Assembly: GCA_046719185.1 (NCBI GenBank) | Contig: JBDNDK010000044.1 | Span: 1-15,283 of the forward strand | Reading direction: 5' to 3' | Length of the DNA: 15,283 nt | Origin: JBDNDK01 sp046719185 | GTDB taxonomy: Bacteria > Armatimonadota > UBA5829 | In this document: piece after piece, positions 15,176-15,283 of the stretch | Position numbering within the stretch: the first letter of the stretch is position 1 | Layout of the letters: every line of letters starts with the position of its first letter | Notes under the pieces: generated by a model | Databases searched by the model: none | Seen by the model: only the letters and a program-made list of their open reading frames with translations | What the model was told of the DNA's origin: nothing | Translations under genes and position numbers: made by a program

Positions 15176-15283
15176 AATCAGCCAAATTAAAAATGAGGGA
15201 AGCCCGTTTTTAGTCAGCCCCTTCGGGGCAAAGATAAAAAATTCCAATTTGCACTTAAAATCGGCTGGCGAGCCCTCGCAGAG
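15149..15283 (-). CDS. Possible C-terminal end of an unidentified gene (partial)
   Basis: An open frame enters from the right edge and stops at TGA 15149-15151 after 44 codons. It ends in a hydrophobic stretch (LPSFLIWLIVFYLLSYL) that could be a membrane anchor. The DNA also contains the hairpins described separately and a second open frame, so it may be repeat DNA read as protein. I do not recognise it. Confidence 0.2.
   Translation of the reverse strand, partial: LCEGSPADFKCKLEFFIFAPKGLTKNGLPSFLIWLIVFYLLSYL
15217..15279. repeat. Short GC-rich hairpins near the right edge
   Basis: GCCCC-TTC-GGGGC at 15217-15229 and GCGAG-CC-CTCGC at 15268-15279 are perfect 5-bp stems in otherwise AT-rich DNA. 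Neither has a T-run placed as a terminator would need. They resemble the boundary element at 13041-13205 in style but not in sequence. Confidence 0.4.

Noticed and set aside
1..15283. CRISPR array, tRNA or rRNA genes, insertion sequence with transposase
   Set aside because: No regularly spaced repeats, no cloverleaf-like segments and no transposase or integrase coding sequence were seen on either strand.

Overview
The window is a protein-dense, AT-rich bacterial segment. It carries ten genes or gene fragments that look like ordinary chromosomal content (about 1-13040), followed by a right-hand block (about 13041-15283) of different texture. Arginine is mostly AGA, and TTG and GTG starts with good Shine-Dalgarno sequences are common (hflX, guaA, rho, the DUF151 gene, the dehydrogenase). 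LL-diaminopimelate aminotransferase, HflX, Rho, a DUF151 bifunctional nuclease and an AmrS-type radical SAM enzyme fit a free-living or environmental bacterium outside the best-studied phyla. A specific phylum cannot be assigned from the sequence alone.

Left part. The 3' end of dapL overlaps hflX by 10 nt. After a 317-bp gap comes a secreted endonuclease/exonuclease/phosphatase-fold protein with Ig-like and OB-fold tails. It converges with no gap on a 90-codon gene that encodes only the C-terminal domain of the translational GTPase BipA/TypA. A divergent region with a near-ideal sigma-70 promoter drives guaA-hpt, a purine synthesis and salvage pair. Then come rho, with its own promoter candidate and a long leader, the DUF151 nuclease gene, the only clear intrinsic terminator in the window, and a beta-hydroxyacid dehydrogenase.

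Middle part. On the minus strand lies a large composite c-di-GMP signalling protein: one membrane anchor, two GAF-like regions, GGEEF, a pseudo-receiver and HD-GYP. It is divergent from amrS.

Right part. Directly after the amrS stop codon the DNA changes: hairpin-rich repeats, more mixed codon use and broken genes. On the minus strand it reads, in transcription order, an XRE-type regulator interrupted by one in-frame TAA, an intact beta-class DNA methyltransferase, and a PD-(D/E)XK restriction endonuclease broken by two single-base shifts. This is a decaying type II restriction-modification module whose methyltransferase is still open. Its HTH and repeat style recalls small-genome candidate-phylum bacteria, so the block is either a transferred island or an assembly join. 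The decayed module, the sharp boundary and the free-standing BipA C-terminal domain are the most unusual items.
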